Notes under the pieces: model-generated
Databases searched by the model: none
What the model saw: the letters and a program-made list of their open reading frames with translations, nothing else
Told to the model about the DNA's origin: nothing
Shown: positions 16,442 through 25,049 of the stretch, in pieces
How the letters are laid out: each line of letters starts with the position of its first letter
Numbering within the stretch: position 1 is the first letter of the stretch
Position numbers and translations under genes: made by a program
NCBI RefSeq assembly: GCF_023347275.1
Contig: NZ_CP094468.1
Location: 2,046,001-2,110,000, forward strand
Length of the DNA stretch: 64,000 bases
Direction of reading: 5' to 3'
Source: Faecalibacterium sp. I3-3-89
GTDB taxonomy: Bacteria > Bacillota > Clostridia > Oscillospirales > Ruminococcaceae

Positions 16442-17371
16442 TTATCGGTTTTCCGCGATATATTTCTCCGCCATGTGGACTGCCACCGCGCCGTCCGCCA
16501 CGGCGGTGACCACCTGACGGAGGGGCTTCGTCCGCACGTCGCCCACGGCGTAAACGCCGGGAATACTGGTTTCCGTGGTCTCTCCGGCCACAATATAGCC
16601 GCCGCCGTCCAGCTCCAGTTGACCCACCGCCAGCGCCGTGGCGGGCTGTCGGCCCACGCTGACAAATACGCCGTCGCAGTCCACCACGCTTTCCTCACCG
16701 GTGACGGTGTCCCGCAGGCGGACGCCGGTCAGTCTGTCCCCGGAAAGCAGCGCAGAAACGACGCTGTTCCAACGGAATTCCACGTTTTCGGCCTGTGCCA
16801 GCGGCTCGTGATAGATCTTGGTGGCCCGCAGGGTGTCTCTGCGGTGGACGAGGATCACTTTTTTCGCCACGCGGCTGAGAAGGAGGGCATCTGCCGCGGC
16901 GGAATTGCCGCCGCCCACCACGACCACCGTTTTGCCCTTGTAAAACATCCCGTCGCAGGCGGCGCAGTAGGCCACGCCCCGGCCCAACAGCTCCGTCTCT
17001 CCGGCAACGCCCAGCGTTCTGGGGTCTGCGCCGGTGGCCAGCACCACGGTTTTCCCCAGGAAGATCCCCTCGCTGGTCTCCACGAGCTTAGGAACCGCCG
17101 TCAGATCCATGCGGAGGACTTCTGCGTATTCGCTGCGTGCCCCAAAACGCTCCGCCTGCTTTTGCATCTTCTCCGCCAGAGAGAAGCCGTCGATCCCGTT
17201 CTCAAAGCCGGGGTAGTTGTCGATCTGCTCGGTCAGGGCCATCTGCCCGCCAGCAGACAGCTTTTCCAGCACGACGGTATCCAGCCCCGCCCGTGCCGCG
17301 TACAGGGCGGCGGTGTAGCCGCCCGGGCCGCCGCCCACCACGAGCATATCATAAACATGATTGTTGTTCAT
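16442..17371 (-). CDS. trxB: thioredoxin reductase
   Basis: 309 residues. FAD motif VVGGGPGGYTAALYAARAGL at the N-terminus, redox CAACDG in the NADPH domain (AYCAACDGMFYKG), NADPH motif VVVVGGGNSAAADAL, and C-terminal GVYAVGDVRT. Family role: NADPH-dependent reduction of thioredoxin. GGAGGG lies before ATG 17371. It sits 14 bp downstream of a thioredoxin gene that carries an in-frame stop. It is the last gene of the minus-strand redox block. Confidence 0.93.
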   Translation of the reverse strand: MNNNHVYDMLVVGGGPGGYTAALYAARAGLDTVVLEKLSAGGQMALTEQIDNYPGFENGIDGFSLAEKMQKQAERFGARSEYAEVLRMDLTAVPKLVETSEGIFLGKTVVLATGADPRTLGVAGETELLGRGVAYCAACDGMFYKGKTVVVVGGGNSAAADALLLSRVAKKVILVHRRDTLRATKIYHEPLAQAENVEFRWNSVVSALLSGDRLTGVRLRDTVTGEESVVDCDGVFVSVGRQPATALAVGQLELDGGGYIVAGETTETSIPGVYAVGDVRTKPLRQVVTAVADGAVAVHMAEKYIAENR

Positions 17372-17385
17372 ATCTGAACCCTCCG

Positions 17386-17709
17386 TTATTTCGCCAATAC
17401 TTCCTGAATGAAGCGGTCGGTCTCTGCCTTTGAGCCGGGCGCAGTGATGGAATCCACGGTCTTTCCGTTCCTGTACAGCACCAGAGTTGGGATGACCTCA
17501 ATCCCCTCGGCCCCCGCCAGCCGCGGCTCCTCGTCAATATTGATCTTGCTGACAACGAGGCTGTCCACTTATTCCTCTCCAATCTTCTCATACGCAGGAC
17601 CGATCCTCCGGCAATAGCCGCACCAGGGCGCCCAGAAATCCACCAAAACGGGCTTTTCGCCCCGGGTCGCCTGCTCAAACTGCTCCTGATTCATATTGAT
17701 AGCTGCCAT
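17386..17709 (-). pseudogene. trxA: thioredoxin with an in-frame stop
   Basis: From ATG 17709 the frame reads [46 protein letters not shown], then TAA (17569-17571), and continues in the same frame VDSLVVSKINIDEEPRLAGA..IEVIPTLVLYRNGK to a normal thioredoxin end at 17386. The WCGYC active site is intact but the cis-Pro half (VIPTLV) lies behind the stop. GGAATAA directly before GTG could restart translation and make a split protein. A sequencing error or read-through cannot be excluded. Confidence 0.8.
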
Positions 17710-17870
17710 ATCTGTCAGCTTCTTTCCTTTGTTTGGGTATTCTCAAGACTCCGGTCTCGCCCCACACCACATCGTGACCTCAACCTGAGATGACGGTACT
17801 CTGCCCTTGGGACATAAAGCAGATGAGTAAGACCATCATCTGTACGAGAATAGCTGCGGTTTGTTGCAGC

Positions 17871-19052
17871 TTATTCTGCGCAGAGCTCAGCCACCAGAGC
17901 GTCCATCTGCGCTTCGCTGGTTTGGTTCAATGCACCACGCAGAGACACTACCGTTTCGTAAAGGTGGATATCCTTCATCTCCTCCAATTTGGTGCGCATC
18001 AGCCGCGCGGCAGCAGGTGCCCAAGAGCCGTCTTCAATAATGCCAACCCGGCGGTTTCGGAATCCCTTTGTCCGTAAATGTTCCAAAAACTCCCTCATGG
18101 GCGGAAACAGTCCTCCGTCATAGGTGGAGCTGGCTAAAATCAACTTCCCGCAGTAGAACGCACTGGCAACAGCGTAGGAAAGATCTGTCACAGTGAGATC
18201 ACATATGTTGACCTGTACGCCTTTTTTCTCTAATTTACCCTTGAGGGTCTTCGCCGCATGGGCAGTATTTCCATGGATGGATGCGTGAGCGATCAGGATG
18301 CCCTCCGGTTCTTCCGGTTTCCATTGTGACCAGAGATCATAGAGCCGCAGGTACTCCCCCAAGTCTTCTGTGAGCATGGGGCCATGGAGCGGGCAGATCG
18401 TTTTGATCTCCAGCGCGGAGATTTTTTTCAGCAGAGCCTGCACCTGTGCGCCATATTTCCCGATAATATTGTAATAATACCGTCGGGCCTGCGGCACCCA
18501 GGGGGCACGGGCAGTCCGTTCCAGTGAGCCAAAGCGTCCGAAGGCATCCGCCGAGAACAGGATTTTTTCCGTTTCCTCATACGCCGTCATCACCTCCGGC
18601 CAGTGTACCATCGGCGCCAGCAGAAAGCGCAGCCGGTGCAAACCCAAGGAAAGCGTATCTCTTTCGCCAACCTCCAGCATACGGTCTTCCGACAATGCAC
18701 CTGTGCCGAAGAACTGCTTGATCAGGGTAAATGTTTTCGCGTTTCCCACGATCTTCATCTCCGGGTACTTTTGTGCCAGCCGCATGAGACTGCCGGAATG
18801 ATCCGGCTCCATGTGTGTGACCACAAGATAGTCGGGCCTGCGCCCCTCCAACACCCGCGCCACATTGGAAAGCCATTCTTCCGTTGCCCGTGCGTCCACG
18901 CTGTCCATCACGGCAATCTTCTCATCCAGAATGACATAGGAGTTGTAGCTCACTCCCATAGGCTGGACGGGGTACTGGTTTTCAAAGAGTGCCAATGTGT
19001 TATCATCCACCCCTACATAGCGGATGGCATCTGTTACCGTTTGGATAGCCAT
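17871..19052 (-). CDS. flavodiiron protein (FprA type, oxygen/NO reductase)
   Basis: 393 residues. The N-terminal metallo-beta-lactamase-like domain has the full diiron ligand set: HMEPDH (about residues 80-85), VHWPEVM, FSADAFG and CPLHGP. The C-terminal flavodoxin domain starts EGILIAHASIHGNTAHAAK and ends with YDGGLFPPMREFL. Family role: four-electron reduction of oxygen to water or of NO to N2O with electrons from rubredoxin or coenzyme F420. A second homologue lies at 23815-25026. AGGAGG lies before ATG 19052. Confidence 0.92.
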   Translation of the reverse strand: MAIQTVTDAIRYVGVDDNTLALFENQYPVQPMGVSYNSYVILDEKIAVMDSVDARATEEWLSNVARVLEGRRPDYLVVTHMEPDHSGSLMRLAQKYPEMKIVGNAKTFTLIKQFFGTGALSEDRMLEVGERDTLSLGLHRLRFLLAPMVHWPEVMTAYEETEKILFSADAFGRFGSLERTARAPWVPQARRYYYNIIGKYGAQVQALLKKISALEIKTICPLHGPMLTEDLGEYLRLYDLWSQWKPEEPEGILIAHASIHGNTAHAAKTLKGKLEKKGVQVNICDLTVTDLSYAVASAFYCGKLILASSTYDGGLFPPMREFLEHLRTKGFRNRRVGIIEDGSWAPAAARLMRTKLEEMKDIHLYETVVSLRGALNQTSEAQMDALVAELCAE

Positions 19053-19180
19053 ATAAAATATACCTCCTATTTTCCTTACTCAGACTCTGACTGATAGGTT
19101 CTTCTTTTCTAACGAAACATACGCTCAACCGCGGATCGACGGTCGCGCATTTTACCGTTGCCTTGCTTCCCCCAGAGTCG

Positions 19181-20044
19181 TTACATGTGGTACACCGCAG
19201 CGGAGCGAAGTCCTTCCGGCAGGCCGTCGGGCGCAGCAGGTGAAAGTTCCCAGCGTACCTGCCCCGCCCACTGGGAGGCGACGGCGGAGAAGTGGAGCAT
19301 GACAATACCGAGATCCAATGCGGCATCCAAATTATCGGTGTAGGCATCCTCCTGCTGCACCAAATAGATGCTGTGATCCTGCACAAGGAAGCCATAGGGC
19401 TGACGGTTGAGATAGCTGGGGGAGAGCGAAGCGGCGTAGAAGGACTGCCAGAGCATATCGTCGTAGAAGTCCATCATCTCGTCAAGCCCAGACTTGTTGC
19501 TCCAGCTCCCCATGTGAACCAAATCGTTCACGCCTTTTTTGGGCGCGTAGTACTGCTGCTCGGCCCGCACATCGATCTGAGACATACTTAGGATATTCAG
19601 CCGCAGCTTTTTTGCGGTCTTTTCCCCGTAGCCAAAGGCAACGATTGCCGCCACCTCTAACGGGGTGGCGAGAGACAGTGCCTTTTTGATTTTGTCGCTG
19701 TCGGTGAAGGTCATCCAGCAGGTGTCAATGTCCAACTCAGTCAGCTTGAGGACGAGATCTTCCATCATGTAGCCGGCGTTGATGGCCGCATAGGAATGCG
19801 GGGCAGACATAAGGAGCAGGTAGTGCGGTGCTCCGATGAGAAATTGATTATAGCCCGCTGAGCTCTCCAGCGCCGGCTGTGCATCCTTGTCCAAGACGAT
19901 CAACTCCGTTGCAATCTCCGGGACAAGACGGGGGCAGGTCTTTTCATAGTAGGATCGGAGCTGGCCGATAGCCTCGCTCGGAACTTCCTTTTCGCGGAAT
20001 GCGTGAACGGATCTGCGATTTTGAATCATAGCGCTGTAATTCAT
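19181..20044 (-). CDS. nitroreductase-family flavoprotein
   Basis: 287 residues. The N-terminal motif MIQNRRSVHAFREKEVP is the FMN phosphate-binding region of nitroreductases. GAPHYLLLMSAPHSYAAINAG and AIVAFGYGEKTAKK follow. The family reduces nitro compounds, quinones or flavins with NAD(P)H. It lies 34 bp downstream of nrdB and is probably in the same unit. Its place in the redox block suggests flavin or quinone handling under oxidative stress (inference). Confidence 0.82.
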   Translation of the reverse strand: MNYSAMIQNRRSVHAFREKEVPSEAIGQLRSYYEKTCPRLVPEIATELIVLDKDAQPALESSAGYNQFLIGAPHYLLLMSAPHSYAAINAGYMMEDLVLKLTELDIDTCWMTFTDSDKIKKALSLATPLEVAAIVAFGYGEKTAKKLRLNILSMSQIDVRAEQQYYAPKKGVNDLVHMGSWSNKSGLDEMMDFYDDMLWQSFYAASLSPSYLNRQPYGFLVQDHSIYLVQQEDAYTDNLDAALDLGIVMLHFSAVASQWAGQVRWELSPAAPDGLPEGLRSAAVYHM

Positions 20045-20078
20045 AGTAGTATCTCCTATTCTGATGTCTTTGGTTTTC

Positions 20079-21122
20079 TTATAAATCGTCTATCAGTGCG
20101 GTGCTCTTGGCGTAGGCGGTACTGCGTGCCTCAAAGAAATCGGTCTTGACCATGTTGGCGTCGGCGTACTGGCTGACCCATTCCATGCTCTCCGGTTCGC
20201 TCTCAAAGCCTGGATACAATGCGGGATAGCCAAGGCTCGTCCAGCGGAGGTTGCCGAGATAGCGGATGTAATCGCTGATCATCTGCCGGTTCAGCCCCGG
20301 GATGTCGTCGCCGATCACATAATGCCCCCATGCGATCTCCTGTTCCACGCCCTCACGCATCATCTCGCGCAGCGCTTGTACGCTCTCGGCGGTGAACAAC
20401 TCCGGCTGCTCCTTTTGCAGCTCCGTGATGATATTGCGGAACAGCCACAAGTGCGTGTTCTCATCGCGGTTTATGTAGCGAATCTCCTGCGCCGAGCCGG
20501 GCATCTTCCCGTTTCGGGAGAGATTGTAGAAGAACATAAAGCCGCTGTAAAAATAGATGCCCTCCAAAATATAGTTTGCCATCATCACGCGCAGCAGCGT
20601 GGGAGCGTCCTTCCTCTCCTGAAACTCGTTGTAGCAGTCCCCAATGAAGGTGTTGCGGCGCAGCAGATGCTCGTCCGTTTTCCATTGGTAGAGGATGTCA
20701 TTGCGCTCCACGGGGGAACAGATGGTGTCGAGCATATAGCTGTAGCTCTGTGAGTGGACACACTCCTGAAACGCCTGAATGGACAGGCAGAGATTGACCT
20801 CGTTGGCGGTAATGTAGGCGCCGATATTAGGCAGGTTCGCTGTCTGAATGGAATCCAAAAAGACAAGAAAACTCAGAATTTTATCGTAGGCGCTGCGCTC
20901 GGCTGACAGCAGGCGGGGATAGTCCTTCACATCCTGCGAGAGATTGATCTCCTCAGGGATCCAAAAGTTGTTCATGGCCTGCCGGTACCAGTCGCTGACC
21001 CAAGCGTACTTCATATTGTTGAAGTCGTTGAGGTTGGTGGTATTGCCGCCGATCATGCGCCGCAGGCGCACATCAGGGTCGCCCTCCGGGTTAAAAAGGG
21101 GCTTTTTCTTCAGTTCCGTCAT
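20079..21122 (-). CDS. nrdB: class I ribonucleotide reductase small subunit
   Basis: 347 residues from ATG 21122 (AAGGAGGATAG box, 10 bp after nrdA). All R2 metal ligands are visible: Asp in FLDSIQ, Glu and His in AFQECVHSQSY, Glu in YILEGIYFY, and Glu/His in RDENTHLWL. The radical Tyr is present (HSQSYSYM), unlike Phe-type R2 proteins. Family knowledge: such R2 proteins generally need oxygen or an oxygen-derived oxidant to form the radical. This is unusual for an obligate anaerobe and fits an oxygen-exposure cargo. Confidence 0.93.
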   Translation of the reverse strand: MTELKKKPLFNPEGDPDVRLRRMIGGNTTNLNDFNNMKYAWVSDWYRQAMNNFWIPEEINLSQDVKDYPRLLSAERSAYDKILSFLVFLDSIQTANLPNIGAYITANEVNLCLSIQAFQECVHSQSYSYMLDTICSPVERNDILYQWKTDEHLLRRNTFIGDCYNEFQERKDAPTLLRVMMANYILEGIYFYSGFMFFYNLSRNGKMPGSAQEIRYINRDENTHLWLFRNIITELQKEQPELFTAESVQALREMMREGVEQEIAWGHYVIGDDIPGLNRQMISDYIRYLGNLRWTSLGYPALYPGFESEPESMEWVSQYADANMVKTDFFEARSTAYAKSTALIDDL

Positions 21123-21132
21123 GCTATCCTCC

Positions 21133-23649
21133 TTATGACGAGCAGCTTTCGCAGGCCTCGACCTCAAGGGCCTTGCTGCGGACATAGTAAATGGTCTTGA
21201 CGCCGGCCCTCCACGCCTCCAAATACAGTCTAAGCACCTGACGCATGGAATAGTCGTTGGTGATATAGAGATTCATGCTCTGCGCCTGGTCAATATGTCT
21301 CTGGCGAAGGCCCGCGGCGCGTACCGACCAGCTTTGGTCGATCAGATGCGCCGCCTTATAGCACCACCATGTATCCATGGAAAGCTCCGGAGCAACGCGG
21401 GGCAGCATGCTGCCCTTTTTTTCCTCTAAAAAGAATTTCTTCATAATTGGATCTATGCCCGCCGACGTGCCGGAGAGGATAGATGTGCTGGAGGTCGGTG
21501 CGACCGCCAGCAGATAGGCGTTGCGCATTCCCTGCACCGCCACCGTTTTCGCAAGCGCCCGCCACTTTTCGGAGGTATAACCCCGCTTTTCAAAATACGC
21601 GCCAGTCTGCCAGTCGCTGCCCTCAAAGAGCGCGTAACGACCCCTTTCCCGTGCCAGTGCTGTGTCCGCCTTGACGGCGGCGTAGTTGATGAGCTCGAAC
21701 ACTGCGTCGGTGAAGGCAAGGTGCTCATCGCTCTCCCAGCGGATGCCGCGCTTTGCCAGCATGTGGTGGTAGCCGCTGACGCCCAGGCCGATGCTGCGGT
21801 ACTTCTGATTGGTAAGCCGCGCGTATTCCAACGGGTAGAAGTTGAGGTCGATCACATTATCCAGTGCGCGGATGGCCGTTTCCACCGTGCGTTCCATATA
21901 GGCCTCGTCCTCCACCGGCAGATTACCGAGAGACAGACTCGCCAGGTTGCAGACCACAAACTCACCTGGGCGTGTGGCCGTCACCACAATTGTGTCGCCG
22001 TTCTCCGTGTGCACCTCAGTGCTGATGTGCTCGATGGGTGCCATGTTCTGCGCGATCTCCGTACAGAGATTGGAGCAATAGATCATTCCCGTGTGGCCGT
22101 TTGGGTTCATATGATTTACACTGTCGCGATTGAAAGCGAAGGGTGTGCCGGTCTCCACTGCCGAGCGAAGCACCAGCCGCACGATGTCCTTGACGGTGAC
22201 GCTGCGCTTTTCGATGCGCGGGTCATTGACGCAGTCCAGATACCGCTTCTCCCATTCTGTACCCCAGTAATCCTCCAGTGCGTAGCCCTTGACCGTGAGG
22301 ATCTCATGCGGACACATGAGATGCCACGGCGCGTCTATGTTCTCCTCCGCCAGTCGCCAGAAGAGATCCGGATAGCACACGGCGGGAAACACATCATGTG
22401 CCTTCATGCGGTCGTCGCCGTTGTTGGTGCGCAGTTGAAGGAATTCCGGCAGATCCCGGTGCCATGCGTCTAAGTAAACCGCCACAGCGCCCTGCCGCAT
22501 CCCCAACTGATCCACCGCCACGGCGGTGTCGTTGACCAGCCGAATCCAGCGGATAACACCGCCCGCCGCCCCTTGAAAGCCGCGGATGGTGCTGCCTGCA
22601 GCGCGCACCTTACCGAAGTACATCCCCATTCCACCGCCGAATTTAGAGACCTTTGCGAAGTTGTCCAGCGAGCGGTAGATGCCGTCCAGACTGTCCGGCA
22701 CAGTGTCCACAAAGCAGCTTGAAAGCTGATGGTAGGGCTTTCGTGCGTTGGACATGGTAGGTGTCGCCATCGTGACCTCCATACGGCTGAGCATATCGTA
22801 AAAGCGTTTTACCCACCCCATGCGGTCAGAGCCTTCGTTCATAGCAAGATGCAGTGCGATACCCAAAAACATCTCCTGCGGTGTTTCCAGCGGCACGCGG
22901 CTGCGTGACTGGATCACATAGCGTTTGAGCAGCAGGTCAAGGCCGGAGTAGGTGAACAGCTCGTCCCGTTCCGGGCAGAGAAAGTCCTCCGCCATGGCAA
23001 TCTCCTCGTGGGTATAGTGGGCAAGGATATAGTCACCGTAGAGTCCCTTATCCGTCAGATAGCGAAGCCTGCCATAGAGGTCGCCGACGCCGCGCCCCTC
23101 CCATTCCTGTGCGTTGCGACAGCGAAAGGAGTGGTTCAGAAGCCGCGCCGCGATGAACTCCCACTTGGGTGCCTCTGCCGTAGTCAGCTCTACCGCCGCC
23201 TTGGTCAGTGCCTCAGCCCGCTCATCCTCCGTCATGCCCAGACGACAGAAACTCTCAAACTTCATTTGAAGCGCCGCGAGGGAGTAGACTTCCTCGGTAA
23301 AATCCATCTGGATGCGGCGCAGCACCTCGTCAAGCGAGTCATCCCCCACCATCCGCGCGATGGTATGCCGGACACGGCGCAGCGCAGACCGCTTTTCGCG
23401 GTAGAGGATGTACGCCTTGGCCACCTCATAGTGTCCGCGCTCCATGAGCGTTCGCTCCACCTCGTCCTGCACACGTTCTACGGTGAGCGGCACTGTGACG
23501 GAGAGATTGTTGAGAACAGTGGCGAGGATCTCATCCATCTCTCTGCTCCCGATCTCCCTGCCCTGTCCGTCAAACGCCTTTTTCATGGCGTTGAAAATTT
23601 TCTCCTGTTGAAAGGGAACAGACTCCCCGTTTCGTTTTCTGATCTCCAT
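21133..23649 (-). CDS. nrdA: class I ribonucleotide reductase large subunit
   Basis: 838 residues. An N-terminal ATP-cone (RKRNGESVPFQQEKIFNAMK) binds the activity effector. The active site includes YCSNLCTEIAQN, and the late LAVAPTSSTSILSGTSAGID loop carries the phosphate-binding residues. The C-terminal CESC pair is the thioredoxin- or glutaredoxin-reduced swinging arm. It reduces ribonucleoside diphosphates together with NrdB. Start ATG 23649 with GAGAGG upstream; a GTG at 23676 would add nine residues. Confidence 0.93.
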   Translation of the reverse strand: MEIRKRNGESVPFQQEKIFNAMKKAFDGQGREIGSREMDEILATVLNNLSVTVPLTVERVQDEVERTLMERGHYEVAKAYILYREKRSALRRVRHTIARMVGDDSLDEVLRRIQMDFTEEVYSLAALQMKFESFCRLGMTEDERAEALTKAAVELTTAEAPKWEFIAARLLNHSFRCRNAQEWEGRGVGDLYGRLRYLTDKGLYGDYILAHYTHEEIAMAEDFLCPERDELFTYSGLDLLLKRYVIQSRSRVPLETPQEMFLGIALHLAMNEGSDRMGWVKRFYDMLSRMEVTMATPTMSNARKPYHQLSSCFVDTVPDSLDGIYRSLDNFAKVSKFGGGMGMYFGKVRAAGSTIRGFQGAAGGVIRWIRLVNDTAVAVDQLGMRQGAVAVYLDAWHRDLPEFLQLRTNNGDDRMKAHDVFPAVCYPDLFWRLAEENIDAPWHLMCPHEILTVKGYALEDYWGTEWEKRYLDCVNDPRIEKRSVTVKDIVRLVLRSAVETGTPFAFNRDSVNHMNPNGHTGMIYCSNLCTEIAQNMAPIEHISTEVHTENGDTIVVTATRPGEFVVCNLASLSLGNLPVEDEAYMERTVETAIRALDNVIDLNFYPLEYARLTNQKYRSIGLGVSGYHHMLAKRGIRWESDEHLAFTDAVFELINYAAVKADTALARERGRYALFEGSDWQTGAYFEKRGYTSEKWRALAKTVAVQGMRNAYLLAVAPTSSTSILSGTSAGIDPIMKKFFLEEKKGSMLPRVAPELSMDTWWCYKAAHLIDQSWSVRAAGLRQRHIDQAQSMNLYITNDYSMRQVLRLYLEAWRAGVKTIYYVRSKALEVEACESCSS

Positions 23650-23697
23650 TTCGATCCTCTCATCTTCTCCGGTCACTTCTCATGTCCTTTTGGGCAA

Positions 23698-23738
23698 AGA
23701 GCGGGCAAGCGCAGTATCACGCTTGCCCGCTCTGTTTT
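23698..23738. terminator. hairpin between nrdA and the flavodiiron gene
   Basis: Stem AGAGCGGGCAAGC/GCTTGCCCGCTCT. The long T run lies on the plus-strand side and only a short one on the minus side, so termination of the upstream minus-strand flavodiiron transcript is likely but not certain. Confidence 0.5.
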
Positions 23739-23814
23739 TGAAAGCCGGTTTTTCTGCAGCCGACGCGGTGGGGCTGTTTGTTGTCTGTTGTCTTGGTTTT
23801 GGCTTTCCTGCCAG

Positions 23815-25026
23815 TTACTTCATAGATTCCAGAATGGCGTCCGCCAGTGCTTCCAGCTCAGTGCGCTTGTCCGTGCCCATGGACGAGGCGAGGCTGAGCC
23901 GCTCGTTGAGCACCGTCATGTTCTTAAGCTCATTGTTGACGAATTTCTGCATGAGGTCACCGGACTTCACCGCCCATGAGCCGTTTTCAATGATGGCAAA
24001 GGTGCGGTTTTGCAGATTCAGTGCCTTCATATCCATGAGGAAGTCATGCATGGCGGGGTAGATGCCGAGGTTGTAGGTCACAGAGGCCAGGACAATGTGA
24101 CTGTACTTAAACGCCTCGGAGATCAGCTGGGAGACATGAGTGGAGGACACATCGTACATCGCCACCTTGCTCATGCCCTTATCGCAGAGCGACGTCGCCA
24201 GCGCCTGCGCCGCGTTCTCCGTGTTGCCATACATAGAGGCGTAGACGATGAGCACGCCCTGGGTTTCAGGGGCATAGCGGCTCCATGTGTCGTATTTTTC
24301 GATGAACCAGCCCAGATCCTTGCGCCACACGGGGCCGTGGAGCGGGCAGATGTACTTGATCTGATCCAAAACGCCGCCGGCCTTTTTCAGCAGGAGCTGG
24401 ATGTGGGGGCCGTACTTGCCCACGATGTTGGTGAGGTAACGGCGGGCGTCGTCCAGCCAGTCCCGCTCGAAGTCCACCTCGTCGGCGAACAACTTGCCGT
24501 CCAGCGCGCCGAAGGTGCCGAAGGCGTCGGCGGAAAAGAGGACGCCGTCGGTGACGTCGAGGGTCACCATGGCCTCCGGCCAGTGAACCATAGGCGCGCC
24601 CACAAAGGTGACGGTGTGCTTGCCGAAGGAGAAGGTGTCGCCCTCCTTCACCTCGATGCACTCATGTCCGTCCACATGGAAGCCGAACTGCCGCATGAGC
24701 ATGAATGCCTTCTCGTTGGAGATCAATTTCACCTTGGGATGGCGCAGCAGGATCTCCTCGATGCAGGCGGCGTGATCCGGCTCCAGATGGTTGACCAGCA
24801 GGTAGTCCAGCTCGCGGCCATCCAGCACATACGCCAGATTTTCCAAAAGCTGGCGGCAGGCAGACCAGTCCACCGTGTCAAAGAGCACCGTCTTTTCATC
24901 CAGCAGGCAGTAGGCGTTGTAGCTTACGCCCCGGGGAATGGGAAAGCAGTTTTCAAACAGGGCCAGGCGATGGTCGTTGGCGCCCACCCAGTAGAGGTCG
25001 TTCGTTACTTTACGTACGCAATACAT
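23815..25026 (-). CDS. flavodiiron protein (FprA type), second copy
   Basis: 403 residues. Diiron ligands HLEPDH, VHWPEAM, FSADAFGTFG and CPLHGP are all kept. The flavodoxin half begins GVLIVYASMYGNTENAAQAL. It is clearly diverged from the 17871-19052 copy, so it is not a recent duplication. It lies 23 bp downstream of the acyl-CoA dehydrogenase/rubredoxin fusion, which makes that protein's rubredoxin domain a plausible direct electron donor (inference). Confidence 0.92.
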   Translation of the reverse strand: MYCVRKVTNDLYWVGANDHRLALFENCFPIPRGVSYNAYCLLDEKTVLFDTVDWSACRQLLENLAYVLDGRELDYLLVNHLEPDHAACIEEILLRHPKVKLISNEKAFMLMRQFGFHVDGHECIEVKEGDTFSFGKHTVTFVGAPMVHWPEAMVTLDVTDGVLFSADAFGTFGALDGKLFADEVDFERDWLDDARRYLTNIVGKYGPHIQLLLKKAGGVLDQIKYICPLHGPVWRKDLGWFIEKYDTWSRYAPETQGVLIVYASMYGNTENAAQALATSLCDKGMSKVAMYDVSSTHVSQLISEAFKYSHIVLASVTYNLGIYPAMHDFLMDMKALNLQNRTFAIIENGSWAVKSGDLMQKFVNNELKNMTVLNERLSLASSMGTDKRTELEALADAILESMK

Positions 25027-25049
25027 CTTATCTTGCCTCCTTCACGGCC

